From: Halopseudomonas pelagia
GTDB lineage: Bacteria; Pseudomonadota; Gammaproteobacteria; Pseudomonadales; Pseudomonadaceae
Direction: 5' to 3'
DNA length: 64,000 nucleotides
Assembly: GCF_009497895.1 (NCBI RefSeq)
Contig: NZ_CP033116.1
Coordinates: 2,294,001 to 2,358,000, forward strand
The notes below the pieces were generated by a model, which was not told the origin of the DNA, did not search any database, and saw nothing but the letters and a program-made list of their open reading frames with translations. Positions 1 to 7,829 of the stretch are shown here, piece after piece (within the stretch, counting starts at the first letter, position 1; each line of letters opens with the position of its first letter). A program made the translations under genes and the position numbers.

Positions 1-15
1 ATCCAGCCAGTTCAT
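1..15 (-). CDS. nirD: NirD, nitrite reductase small subunit (first 5 codons only)
   Basis: On the minus strand the last 15 bases of the window read as an ATG followed by codons for N, W, L, D, and the gene runs off the left edge. The ATG overlaps the TGA stop of nirB (ATGA), the usual translational coupling of nirB and nirD. NirD is the small Rieske-like subunit of the cytoplasmic NADH-dependent nitrite reductase. Only the start is visible, so the call depends on position after nirB and on the MNWLD opening, which resembles Pseudomonas NirD as I remember it. Confidence 0.55.
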
Positions 16-2468
16 AGGGCCACCTCGGCAATTTCCTTGACCGCAATGCGGCGGAATTCGTTTTTAAGCTCTTCCTTCTCGATGCGTTCTTTCCAGGGAT
101 CCTGTTCAAACGAGAGGGAAAACAGCAGGCGCTCATGCAAAGCCTTGCGACGCTCGGCATCTTCCAGCACACCCTTCTTGATGTGCTCCAGACCGACGCG
201 GTGCATGTAGTGCACGGTGCGTTCCAGATAGAAGGCTTCTTCACGGTAGAGCTGCAGGAAGGCCAGGCTGTATTCCATCACCTCGGCTTCGGTCTTGACC
301 TTGACGAAGAACTCGCCAGCTTCGGTCTTTATGCCACCGTTGCCGCCGATATACAGCTCCCAGCCGGAGTCCACGCCGATAATGCCAATATCCTTGATGC
401 CGGATTCTGCACAGTTGCGCGGGCAACCGGACACCGCCAGCTTGACCTTGTGTGGCGACCACATGTTGAACAGCGCATGCTCCAGGTCGATGCCCATCTG
501 CGTCGAATTCTGCGTACCAAAGCGGCAGAATTCGCTGCCTACGCAGGTTTTTACCGTGCGGATGGATTTGCCGTAGGCGTGGCCCGAGGGCATATCCAGA
601 TCCTTCCAGACCGCGGGCAGATCCTCTTTCTTAATGCCGAGCAGATCGATCCGCTGGCCACCGGTGACCTTGACCATGGGCACCTGATACTTGTCGGCTA
701 CATCGGCGATCCGGCGCAGCTCCGCCGCATTGGTAATGCCGCCCCACATGCGTGGAATAACCGAGTAGGTACCGTCTTTCTGGATATTGGCGTGGGCGCG
801 CTCGTTGATAAAGCGCGACTGCGGATCGTCCTTGGCCTCGCCTGGCCAGGTGGAGATCAGGTAATAGTTCAGCGCCGGGCGGCAGGTGGCGCAGCCGTTC
901 GGCGTGCGCCATTCCATAAAGCGCATGGCATCGGGAATACTGATCAGGTGGTGCTCGCGAATCGCCTTGCGGACCTGGCCGTGATTCAGATCGGTACAGC
1001 CGCACACGGCTTTCTCGCTCTTGGGCTTTACATCAGCGGCGCCGCCCACGGTGTTAATCACGATCTGCTCGACCAGGCCGGTGCAGGAGCCACAGGAACT
1101 GGCAGCCTTGGTGTGCTTTTTCACGTCATCGACGCTGAACAGGCCGTGCTCCTGGATCGCCTTGACGATGGTGCCCTTGCATACGCCGTTGCAGCCGCAG
1201 ACTTCCATGTCATCGGGCATGTTGGTGGTCTTGCTCTGACCCTGGTGGCCGGTATCACCAATGGCGTTTTCGCCAAACATCAGGTGGTCCCGGATCTCGT
1301 GAATGTTGTGGCTTTCCTTGACCATGCGGAAGTACCAGCCGCCGTCGGCGGTGTCCCCGTACAGGCAGGCGCCGACCAGGATGTTGTTTCTGATCACCAG
1401 CTTCTTGTACACGCCACCGATGGGGTCGGACAGCGTAATCACTTCGCTGTCGTCATCGCCCATGAACTCGCCAGCGGAGAACAGGTCGATGCCGGTAACC
1501 TTGAGTTTGGTCGAGGTGACCGAGCCTTCGTAGCGACCATAACCGAGCATGGCCAGGTGATTGGCGCAGACCTTGGCTTGTTCAAACAGTGGCGCAACCA
1601 GACCGTAGGCGATGCCCCGGTGGCTGGCACATTCGCCGATGGCGTAGATCTTCGGATCGTAGGTTTGCAGCGTATCGCTGACCAGAATGCCTCGATTGCA
1701 GGCCAGGCCAGCGCTTTCTGCCAGATCGGTATTCGGGCGGATGCCGGCGGCCATGACCACCAGGTCGGCGGGAATTTCGCTGCCATCCTTGAAGCGCACG
1801 GCTTTGACCCGGCCCTTGCCATCATCCAGCAACGCGCTGGTGAACTGTGGCAGCAGGAACTTCAGTCCGCGCTCTTCCAGCGAACCCTGGAGCAAATTTC
1901 CCGCGGTGCGATCCAACTGGCGTTCCAGCAGCCATTCACCGATATGCACGACGGTGACTTCCATACCGCGCATCTTCAGCCCGTTGGCCGCTTCCAGGCC
2001 GAGCAGACCGCCGCCGATGACCACGGCGTGCTTGTGGGTCTTGGCGGTGTTCATCATCGTTTCGGTATCGGCGATATCCCGATAGCCGATCACGCCTTCC
2101 AGATCCTTGCCGGGAATCGGCAGAATGAAAGGATTGGAGCCGGTCGCCATCAACAGCCGGTCATATTCCGCCTCGGTACCGTCGTCGGCATACACACGAC
2201 AGGCCTTGCGATCGATTTTGACCACCTTGCGGCCAGTATGCAGGGTGATGTTGTTATCTGAGTACCACTTCAGGTCATTGAGGATAATGTCCTCGAACGC
2301 CTGCTCGCCGGCCAGAACCGGCGAGAGCAGAATGCGGTTGTAGTTGGGGTGCGGCTCGGCACCGAACACGGTTATGTCGTACATGTCAGGTGCGAGCTTG
2401 AGCAGTTCTTCCAGGGTACGTACCCCGGCCATGCCGTTGCCTACCATCACCAGTTTGAGCTTTTGCAT
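12..2468 (-). CDS. nirB: NirB, assimilatory NADH-dependent nitrite reductase, large subunit
   Basis: Reduces nitrite to ammonium in the cytoplasm with NADH. The 818-residue protein has an N-terminal FAD/NAD(P)-binding half opening with VMVGNGMAG and a second Rossmann glycine motif near residue 152 (VVIGGGLLGLEAA). A BFD-like [2Fe-2S] domain carries Cys424, 426, 430, 459 and 462, and a second BFD-like segment follows (about 488-535). The C-terminal sulfite/nitrite reductase half has the sirohaem-[4Fe-4S] cysteines 642, 648, 682 and 686 (TCVGSEFC and SGCPRNC). The start at 2468 is preferred over an upstream in-frame ATG at 2513 because it has GGAG at a good distance and is where homologues begin; the longer frame would run into the terminator hairpin. 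It is coupled to nirD and follows a regulated leader. Confidence 0.97.
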   Translation of the reverse strand: MQKLKLVMVGNGMAGVRTLEELLKLAPDMYDITVFGAEPHPNYNRILLSPVLAGEQAFEDIILNDLKWYSDNNITLHTGRKVVKIDRKACRVYADDGTEAEYDRLLMATGSNPFILPIPGKDLEGVIGYRDIADTETMMNTAKTHKHAVVIGGGLLGLEAANGLKMRGMEVTVVHIGEWLLERQLDRTAGNLLQGSLEERGLKFLLPQFTSALLDDGKGRVKAVRFKDGSEIPADLVVMAAGIRPNTDLAESAGLACNRGILVSDTLQTYDPKIYAIGECASHRGIAYGLVAPLFEQAKVCANHLAMLGYGRYEGSVTSTKLKVTGIDLFSAGEFMGDDDSEVITLSDPIGGVYKKLVIRNNILVGACLYGDTADGGWYFRMVKESHNIHEIRDHLMFGENAIGDTGHQGQSKTTNMPDDMEVCGCNGVCKGTIVKAIQEHGLFSVDDVKKHTKAASSCGSCTGLVEQIVINTVGGAADVKPKSEKAVCGCTDLNHGQVRKAIREHHLISIPDAMRFMEWRTPNGCATCRPALNYYLISTWPGEAKDDPQSRFINERAHANIQKDGTYSVIPRMWGGITNAAELRRIADVADKYQVPMVKVTGGQRIDLLGIKKEDLPAVWKDLDMPSGHAYGKSIRTVKTCVGSEFCRFGTQNSTQMGIDLEHALFNMWSPHKVKLAVSGCPRNCAESGIKDIGIIGVDSGWELYIGGNGGIKTEAGEFFVKVKTEAEVMEYSLAFLQLYREEAFYLERTVHYMHRVGLEHIKKGVLEDAERRKALHERLLFSLSFEQDPWKERIEKEELKNEFRRIAVKEIAEVAL

Positions 2469-2500
2469 CTGTTGCTCCGTGTTGTTGAGCGCAAAACAAA

Positions 2501-2580
2501 AAAGGCGTCCCACCGCTCTCGCGGTAGGACGCCTTTGTCCGGTTCCTGATCAGTCAGGTAGTGCCCTGTCGCCGTTGACA
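2501..2580 (-). promoter_or_regulatory. nirB leader: two hexaloop hairpins and intrinsic terminator (ANTAR/NasT-type attenuator)
   Basis: Reading 5'-3' on the minus strand: hairpin P1 at 2580-2567 has stem TGTC/GACA around hexaloop AACGGC; hairpin P2 at 2558-2545 has stem CCTG/CAGG around ACTGAT; a 16-base-pair-class terminator stem at 2536-2501 (AAAGGCGTCC... with loop GAGA) follows and runs into a T-rich tract. Both hexaloops have A at position 1 and G at position 4, the known signature of RNA bound by ANTAR antiterminators such as NasR and NasT. The nearby nasT supplies the likely partner. P2 does not overlap the terminator stem directly here. Confidence 0.85.
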
Positions 2581-2649
2581 GTTGCACGTTATGTAAGGGT
2601 GTTGCACTTGCGTGGCTTGCTTGTATGAATATCTCTTGATTACAACAAT

Positions 2650-2664
2650 GCACAGTGCGTGCCA
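2650..2664 (-). promoter_or_regulatory. sigma-54 promoter of nirB
   Basis: The minus strand reads TGGCACGCACTGTGC, with GG (-24) and GC (-12) separated by exactly 10 bases, as sigma-54 requires. The -12 element is GTGC rather than the consensus TTGC. The transcript would start near 2638, leaving about 58 nt before the first hexaloop hairpin. Confidence 0.75.
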
Positions 2665-2738
2665 GCTTCCAAGTAACTGATATTCCTCGGGTTGCAGGGC
2701 GCTGAGTGAGATTTTACTGCACCCATATGAGGCGGTCG

Positions 2739-2753
2739 GCACCACCCTGGTGC
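2739..2753. promoter_or_regulatory. NtrC-type enhancer site upstream of nirB
   Basis: GCACCACCCTGGTGC is a perfect dyad, GCACC-N5-GGTGC, matching the NtrC (GlnG) consensus. Its centre lies roughly 108 bp upstream of the inferred nirB start point, an ordinary distance for a sigma-54 enhancer. It sits just past the 3' end of the kinase gene. Confidence 0.75.
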
Positions 2754-2766
2754 GCTTATGCGATAC

Positions 2767-4431
2767 TCAGTGCAGCAACATCACCAGCAGCAGCAGATTC
2801 AAACCCAACGCACCCAGTGCAATGCCGCGCCATATCGCCAGCGGCGCGCGCTCCAGTAACGGCCGATGTGCCGGCGCCAGAGCTGAGCGATCACCCCGTT
2901 CTAAAGCCAATAACCATTCCTCGGCGGTTTCGTAGCGCTTGCCGGGATCGGTCTCCAACGCCTTGAGTAGGCAGCGGTCAATCCAGGTAGGCAGATCCGG
3001 CCGATAACGACTCGGTGGAGTCGGTTGGCCAAAGCGCGGATGCTGAAACGCTTCGATTTCGCCATAGGGGTAATGGCCGGTCAGCAGGTAATAGAGGCTG
3101 ACGCCTGCGCTGTACAGATCCTGCTGCGCTGAGGGCTCGGCCCCGGCAAAAGCTTCCGGGGCGATATAGCTGGGCGTGCCGGGTAAACCGCCTTGCCAGT
3201 CTGACAAGCCGGGGCAGAATGCCAGACCGAAATCGAGCAGGCGCAGCACGCCGTCATCGCCGATATGCAGGTTGCTGGGGGTTATATCCCTGTGCAGTAT
3301 ATTGCGCCGATGCAATAGTCCGACAGCACGTGTCAAAGCGGGTGCAAGGCTCTGGAATTGCGCCAGGCTGAGCAGACCGGTGCTGCGCTTCTGTTGCTGC
3401 AGGGTCATGCCGGCATATTCGCGCATTACGTAGTACAGGTGCCGACGACTGCAATGCGCATGCAGTTCGGGTACATGCGTACCCGCCACCCGGCGCAGAA
3501 ACCATTCCTCCAGCACCAACTGACGCTGCGCCTCAGGGTCATCCTTGAGCGCAGCGGGCAGGGTTTTCAATAGCCAGTTCTGCTGGGTGGCGTCCTTGAC
3601 GCGATACAGCAAGGATTGGCGCGATTCGGCCAAGCGCTCTGTGACAAGCCAGCCTTCAAAACTCTGACCGTTCTTCAGAGGCGGAGGAACGGCACGTTCG
3701 TCCGCTGGCAGCAGCGCATCATTCAGGCTGGCTTTCGGCAGGTGATCAATGCATACCAGCAATGCGCTGGCGTTGTCCGGGCTGCCGGCCAGATGTGCTT
3801 GGCTGACCAGCTCATTGCAGCAGTTTGCCGGTTCATCCTCCCGGGTCAGGTACTGGTGCAGTAGCTGATCATCCAACTGCGCCCAGACGCCATCGCTGAC
3901 CAGCAGAAAACGATCGCCGCTATGCAGCTCGCCCTCCAGGTAGTCCATCACCAGATGTTCATCCAGGCCCATGGCGCGCTTGAGTACGTGCTGCATGCCG
4001 GGCTGCTCCCACACATGCTCCTGGGTCAGTTTGCGCAGCTGGCCATCGCGCAACAGGTAGACCCGGCAGTCGCCGATATGTGCCAGCGTATAGCGCTGCC
4101 CGCGCAGCACCAGCAGGCTCAGGGTGGTGAGTAGCGGCTGCCCGCCGCCATTGCAGCGCAGCCAGCGATTGTGTGCGGTCAACAGCCGCTCCAGAGCCTG
4201 AGTCACGGTCCAGGTTTCGGGCGTCGAGTAGTAATCCAGCGCCAACGCTTGCAAGGTTGCCCGGGCAGCCAGACCACCATCGGCACAGTGGCTGACACCA
4301 TCAGCGAGCGCTAGCAGATGGCCCTTGCTTGCGGCCAGGTGCGGGGCAGGCGTAACGATGCGTATCGCATCCTGGTTCTCTTCCCGCGGGCCCCTGGCGC
4401 TCGCTTCGGCGATGCGCAGTTCCAGACTCAT
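2767..4431 (-). CDS. PP2C-type phosphatase / serine-threonine kinase fusion protein
   Basis: A 554-residue two-domain signalling protein. Residues 1-235 are a PP2C phosphatase: REENQDA (16-22), ADGVSHCADGG (43-53), GDCRVYL (120-126), VSDGVW (178-183) and DNASALLV (219-226). Residues 258-515 are a Hanks-type kinase with Lys289, catalytic Asp382 in HRDITPSN, DFG at 400-402 and an APE-like IAPEA at 423. The glycine-rich loop is poorly conserved. A C-terminal hydrophobic segment (534-553) should anchor it in the inner membrane. It starts 2 bp after the nasA stop and shares that operon; P. aeruginosa has a kinase in the same place. Its targets are unknown, but the position suggests a role in nitrate uptake or reduction. 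Confidence 0.9.
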   Translation of the reverse strand: MSLELRIAEASARGPREENQDAIRIVTPAPHLAASKGHLLALADGVSHCADGGLAARATLQALALDYYSTPETWTVTQALERLLTAHNRWLRCNGGGQPLLTTLSLLVLRGQRYTLAHIGDCRVYLLRDGQLRKLTQEHVWEQPGMQHVLKRAMGLDEHLVMDYLEGELHSGDRFLLVSDGVWAQLDDQLLHQYLTREDEPANCCNELVSQAHLAGSPDNASALLVCIDHLPKASLNDALLPADERAVPPPLKNGQSFEGWLVTERLAESRQSLLYRVKDATQQNWLLKTLPAALKDDPEAQRQLVLEEWFLRRVAGTHVPELHAHCSRRHLYYVMREYAGMTLQQQKRSTGLLSLAQFQSLAPALTRAVGLLHRRNILHRDITPSNLHIGDDGVLRLLDFGLAFCPGLSDWQGGLPGTPSYIAPEAFAGAEPSAQQDLYSAGVSLYYLLTGHYPYGEIEAFQHPRFGQPTPPSRYRPDLPTWIDRCLLKALETDPGKRYETAEEWLLALERGDRSALAPAHRPLLERAPLAIWRGIALGALGLNLLLLVMLLH

Positions 4432-4433
4432 GA

Positions 4434-5645
4434 TCAGATTCGCGCCGAGGTCATGGCTGACGAACCCCAGGTGGTGCGCCAGCGACGTTTGACGCCAATC
4501 AAGCCAAACAGGGCCAGCAGGCCGAGGCCAGAAAACAACCAGAGTCCCAGTTGGTAGTCGCCGGTCTGCTGCTTGATGGTACCCAGCCCGGCGGCCAGTA
4601 CGAACCCGCCTACGCCGCCGGCCATGCCGATCAACCCGGTCATTACCCCGATTTCACGATGAAAGCGCTGGGGTACCAATTGGAAGACCGCACCGTTGCC
4701 AGCGCCCAATCCCAGCATGGCTGTGACGAACAGCGCCAGTGCAGCAAAGGAGCTGGAGAGGTTAAAGCCAACCAGCGCGATACACAGCGATGCTACGGCA
4801 TACATGCACAGCAGCGAGCGAATGCCACCGACCCGGTCGGCAAAGGCGCCACCCAACGGCCGCATCAGGCTGCCGGCCAATACGCAGGCGGCGGTGTAGT
4901 AGCCCGCGGTCACCGGGTTTAGCCCGTACTGGTCGCTGAAGTAGCCGGGCAGGGCACTGGCCAGACCAATAAAGCCACCAAAGGTTATGCTGTAGAAAAA
5001 CATGAACCACCAGCTGTCTTTATCGTTCAGCGCCAGCAGATAGTCCTTGCCGGCCTTGGGCTTGGGGCGCTGGGGTGAGTTCTTCGCCACCAATATAAAG
5101 ATGATCAGAGTGGCGACCAGCGGAATCAGTGCCAGGCCAAATACATTCTGCCAGCCGAACAGATAGGCCAGTCCGGGTGCAAACAGCGCGGCAAGCACGG
5201 TGCCTGAATTACCCGCGCCGGCAATGCCCATGGCCTTGCCCTGATGCTCTGCTGGGTACCATTGCGAGGCCAGTGGCAGCGCGACCGCAAAGGCGGCGCC
5301 GGCAAAACCCAGCCCCAGGCCCAGCAGCAACGCCTTGTTGTAGCTGTCGACGCCCAGCAGCCAGGCAGTAGCCAATGCGGTAATCACTACCACTTGACCA
5401 ATGATGCCCGCGGTTTTGGGAGACAACCGGTCAGCCAGAAAGCCCATCAACAGTCGCAGGACAGCGCCCGCGAGAATCGGCGTGGCGACCATCATGCCTC
5501 TTTGCTGTGCGCTGAGGCTCAAATCGGTAGCGATCTGCACCGCAAGGGGGCCAAGCAGATACCAGACCATAAAGCTAAGATCGAAGTAGAGAAAGGCGGC
5601 AAACAGAGTCGGTGTATGACCGGCTTTCCAGAAACTTTTGTTCAT
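4434..5645 (-). CDS. nasA: NasA, nitrate/nitrite transporter of the NNP (NarK) major-facilitator family
   Basis: A 403-residue membrane protein with about 12 predicted hydrophobic segments. It carries the two NNP nitrate signatures, GIAGAGNSGT at 140-149 and GLGAGNGAVFQ around 312-322, together with MRPLGGAFADR (261-271). It imports nitrate, and possibly nitrite, across the inner membrane for assimilation by nirBD. The start at 5645 (MNKSFWKAGH) has GAGGGAT just upstream; an in-frame ATG at 5723 lies inside the terminator of the leader and is unlikely. It leads a two-gene unit with the downstream kinase and is preceded by its own attenuator and sigma-54 promoter. Confidence 0.93.
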   Translation of the reverse strand: MNKSFWKAGHTPTLFAAFLYFDLSFMVWYLLGPLAVQIATDLSLSAQQRGMMVATPILAGAVLRLLMGFLADRLSPKTAGIIGQVVVITALATAWLLGVDSYNKALLLGLGLGFAGAAFAVALPLASQWYPAEHQGKAMGIAGAGNSGTVLAALFAPGLAYLFGWQNVFGLALIPLVATLIIFILVAKNSPQRPKPKAGKDYLLALNDKDSWWFMFFYSITFGGFIGLASALPGYFSDQYGLNPVTAGYYTAACVLAGSLMRPLGGAFADRVGGIRSLLCMYAVASLCIALVGFNLSSSFAALALFVTAMLGLGAGNGAVFQLVPQRFHREIGVMTGLIGMAGGVGGFVLAAGLGTIKQQTGDYQLGLWLFSGLGLLALFGLIGVKRRWRTTWGSSAMTSARI

Positions 5646-5708
5646 GTGAAATCCCTCAGGAGTGGGCGGTATCAGTGCTGCAGATAGTTTTGCCTGCGCC
5701 ATTGAGGC

Positions 5709-5792
5709 AAAAAAAAACGCCACTTCCCGGCAGACCAGTAAAGGTCTGATGGGAAATGACGTCGTTGTCTGATGGCAACCGCCGTTGGCTGC
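5709..5792 (-). promoter_or_regulatory. nasA leader: hexaloop hairpins overlapping an intrinsic terminator
   Basis: On the minus strand P1 (5792-5775) is GCAGCC/GGTTGC around hexaloop AACGGC, identical to the loop in the nirB leader. P2 (5769-5758) is GAC/GTC around AACGAC. Both loops have A1 and G4. The terminator (5762-5709) has a long stem ending in nine T residues; its 5' arm begins with ACGTCA, so it shares bases with P2. Binding of P2 by NasT would therefore block the terminator directly, the usual antitermination design. Confidence 0.88.
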
Positions 5793-5806
5793 CTGAGTTA
5801 ATCCAA

Positions 5807-5821
5807 GCAGGATACGTGCCA
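5807..5821 (-). promoter_or_regulatory. sigma-54 promoter of nasA
   Basis: The minus strand reads TGGCACGTATCCTGC: a full -24 TGGCAC and a -12 CTGC with the required 10 bases between GG and GC. The predicted start near 5795 places the first leader hairpin almost at the 5' end of the RNA. Confidence 0.75.
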
Positions 5822-5844
5822 GACGAAGGTTTAGCAGCGAGGGT

Positions 5845-6420
5845 TCAGTCTTTAAGCAGCTCGTGCATGGAGATAATCTGTTCGGCGACCTGGATGATCT
5901 TCTGCTGCTTGCTCATGGCCTGGCGGCGCATCAATGTATGCGCTTCGGCTTCATCGCAATTACGCATTTTCATCAGCAGGCCTTTGGCTTTTTCAATGCG
6001 CTTGCGTTCGTTCAGTTGCTGTTCGCGCTCAAGTAGTTCGGAGCGCAGCTTCTGGTCGCTTTCAAACCGCGCCATGGCCACATCTAGAATTGCCCGCATG
6101 CGCGCGCTTTGAATACCTTCAACGATATAGGCGCTGACGCCGGACTGAATTGCCTGGCGCATCACCCCAGGGTCACGGTCGTCGGTGAACATCACGATCG
6201 GCCGAGGTTGGTCACGGGTCACCAGGCAGACCTGTTCCATCACGTCGCGGCCGGGTGAGTCGCTATCGATCAATACCACATCCGGCTTGCAGCTCTGCAC
6301 CCGGGCGGGCAGGTCGATAGACAAGCCTGATTCTTCCAGCACCTCAAAGCCAGCTTCGATCAGCGAATCCCGAAGCCGCCCGAGTTTGCGGGCTGTGTCG
6401 TCAATCAGCAGGATGCGCAT
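5845..6420 (-). CDS. nasT: NasT, ANTAR-domain response regulator (nitrate antiterminator)
   Basis: A 191-residue protein with a receiver-like N-terminus (acidic pair Asp7-Asp8, possible acceptor Asp52 in IDSD) and a C-terminal ANTAR RNA-binding domain (about 120-180; ERKRIEKAKGLLMK then RNCDEAEAHTLMRRQAM). NasT binds hexaloop hairpins in leader RNA and allows read-through of nitrate and nitrite assimilation genes; NasS holds it inactive without nitrate or nitrite. The start at 6420 has GGGAG upstream; the in-frame ATG at 6441 lacks that support. It follows nasS after 34 bp. Its likely RNA targets are the three leaders in this cluster. Confidence 0.93.
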   Translation of the reverse strand: MRILLIDDTARKLGRLRDSLIEAGFEVLEESGLSIDLPARVQSCKPDVVLIDSDSPGRDVMEQVCLVTRDQPRPIVMFTDDRDPGVMRQAIQSGVSAYIVEGIQSARMRAILDVAMARFESDQKLRSELLEREQQLNERKRIEKAKGLLMKMRNCDEAEAHTLMRRQAMSKQQKIIQVAEQIISMHELLKD

Positions 6421-6454
6421 AGTGCACTCCCGTACGAACAAGGGTCAGAAGCAT

Positions 6455-7675
6455 TCATCCAGGCGTCCGTCCCAGGTCATGGTGTATATCCAGAGCATGC
6501 AGTGCGAACCCACGAGCGTAGCCGCGTGGGTCGCTGCCATCCCAATGCATACCATCAACTAAGGTGCTGCTGCGCATCGGTGAAGACGGGATGGTTACCC
6601 CCAGAGCACTGGCTGCATCACGGTAAATATCCAGTTGCTGCACCTGCCGGGCGACGGCGAGGTAATCAGGATCCGTGCGCAACAGGCCCCAACGGCGGAA
6701 CTGGGTCATGAACCACATTGCGTCCGACAGATAGGGCATGTTGACGCTGCCTTCACCGTGGAAACGCAGCGGGTGGCTATCCTGCCAGATATCTCCGTTG
6801 CCGTCATTGTACTCTCCCAGCATGCGCGGCAGCAGTGCATCAACGGGCGCATCAACGAACTCTGGGCTGCTGATCAACTGGGCGGTACTCTCACGATTGG
6901 CGTCGTTCTGGTCGATAAAACGGCTGGCATCGAGTATCGCCATGACCAGGGCTCTGGCGGTATTGGGGTAGCGGTCGACAAATTCCTGTGTGGTACTCAG
7001 CACCTTTTCGGGGTGGTCAGGCCAGATCGACTGGCTGGTCGCCATGGTGAAACCTTCGCCCTGCTGAATGGCGCAGGCGCCCCAGGGCTCGCCTGCGCAA
7101 AAGCCGTCGATACGCTTGGCCTTCAGATGCTGGACCATCAAGGAGGGTGGGACTACCAGAGTCTCAACATCCTTTAGCGGATGAATACCCTGCGCCGCCA
7201 GCCAGTAATACAACCACATAGCGTGGGTGCCGGTGGGGAAGGTCTGGGCAAACCGCAGTGGCGCACTATTTTGATGCACCATCTTGCCCAGCGCCTTGGG
7301 ATCGGTCACGCCAGCGCGTTGCATGCTGGCGGCAAGATTGATCGCCTGGCCGTTCTGGTTCAAGCCCATCAACACCGCCATCGGCGTGCTCGGACTGCCG
7401 ATGCCCAGATGCACCCCGTAGATCAGGCCGTACAGGCCCTGTACGGCGTCCAGCTCGCCGCTCAGCAGGCGGTCTCGCAATCCCGCCCACGAAGCCTGTC
7501 GGTGCAGTTGCAGACTTAGCCCGTAGGGCTCGGCGAAACCTTGAGTGGCGGCCACAATCAGCGATGCGGCGTCCGTTAATGGCAGGTAACCCAGCTTTAA
7601 CAGGCTTTTTTCCGGAGCATCGCTACCGTTGACCCAGGCCAGCGCATCGGCACGTGGTTGGCGATCTTGCTTCAT
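6455..7675 (-). CDS. nasS: NasS, cytoplasmic nitrate/nitrite sensor (NrtA-like)
   Basis: A 406-residue NrtA/SsuA-like binding protein with no signal peptide, which fits a cytoplasmic sensor rather than a transporter receptor. Known family members bind NasT without ligand and release it when nitrate or nitrite binds. The start at 7675 (MKQDRQPRAD) has AAGGA upstream; the in-frame ATG at 7708 is closer to the terminator and less likely. It precedes nasT on the same strand. Unusually, the gene itself follows an attenuator and a sigma-54 promoter, so its own expression may depend on NasT. Confidence 0.92.
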   Translation of the reverse strand: MKQDRQPRADALAWVNGSDAPEKSLLKLGYLPLTDAASLIVAATQGFAEPYGLSLQLHRQASWAGLRDRLLSGELDAVQGLYGLIYGVHLGIGSPSTPMAVLMGLNQNGQAINLAASMQRAGVTDPKALGKMVHQNSAPLRFAQTFPTGTHAMWLYYWLAAQGIHPLKDVETLVVPPSLMVQHLKAKRIDGFCAGEPWGACAIQQGEGFTMATSQSIWPDHPEKVLSTTQEFVDRYPNTARALVMAILDASRFIDQNDANRESTAQLISSPEFVDAPVDALLPRMLGEYNDGNGDIWQDSHPLRFHGEGSVNMPYLSDAMWFMTQFRRWGLLRTDPDYLAVARQVQQLDIYRDAASALGVTIPSSPMRSSTLVDGMHWDGSDPRGYARGFALHALDIHHDLGRTPG

Positions 7676-7710
7676 GAGGTTTTTCCTTAACTGTCGGGTG
7701 CGCGGCAAAT

Positions 7711-7792
7711 AAAAAAGCGCCGTGCTCCAGATCGCTGCTACTGATCTGGATACACGACGCCGTTGTCGTTTGCTGCTGCCCGATTAATCGGG
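7711..7792 (-). promoter_or_regulatory. nasS leader: hexaloop hairpins overlapping an intrinsic terminator
   Basis: On the minus strand the first hairpin (7792-7779) is CCCG/CGGG around ATTAAT, a hexaloop with A1 but A rather than G at position 4. The second (7769-7754) is ACGAC/GTCGT around AACGGC, the same loop as in the nirB and nasA leaders. The terminator (7760-7711) pairs GCGTCGTG with CACGGCGC, enclosing CCAGATC/GATCTGG, and ends in TTTTTT; its 5' arm overlaps the second hairpin, so the two structures exclude each other. Confidence 0.85.
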
Positions 7793-7808
7793 TTTGGAAA
7801 AAATCAGA

Positions 7809-7823
7809 GCAAGGACTGTGCCA
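7809..7823 (-). promoter_or_regulatory. sigma-54 promoter of nasS-nasT
   Basis: The minus strand reads TGGCACAGTCCTTGC, a match to TGGCAC-N5-TTGC with 10 bases between GG and GC. It is the best of the three sigma-54 matches in the cluster. The start point would be near 7797, just before the first leader hairpin. Confidence 0.82.
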
Positions 7824-7829
7824 GCGATA

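Noticed and set aside
135-2261. 708-codon open frame on the plus strand opposite nirB
   Set aside because: It is a shadow of the reverse strand of nirB: high GC at codon position 3 gives long open frames. No ribosome-binding site or family resemblance.
5880-5990. GCGCAT-n-ATGCGC dyad in nasT as an NtrC site for nasA
   Set aside because: It does not match GCACC-N5-GGTGC and lies in coding sequence; no convincing NtrC site was found upstream of nasA or nasS.
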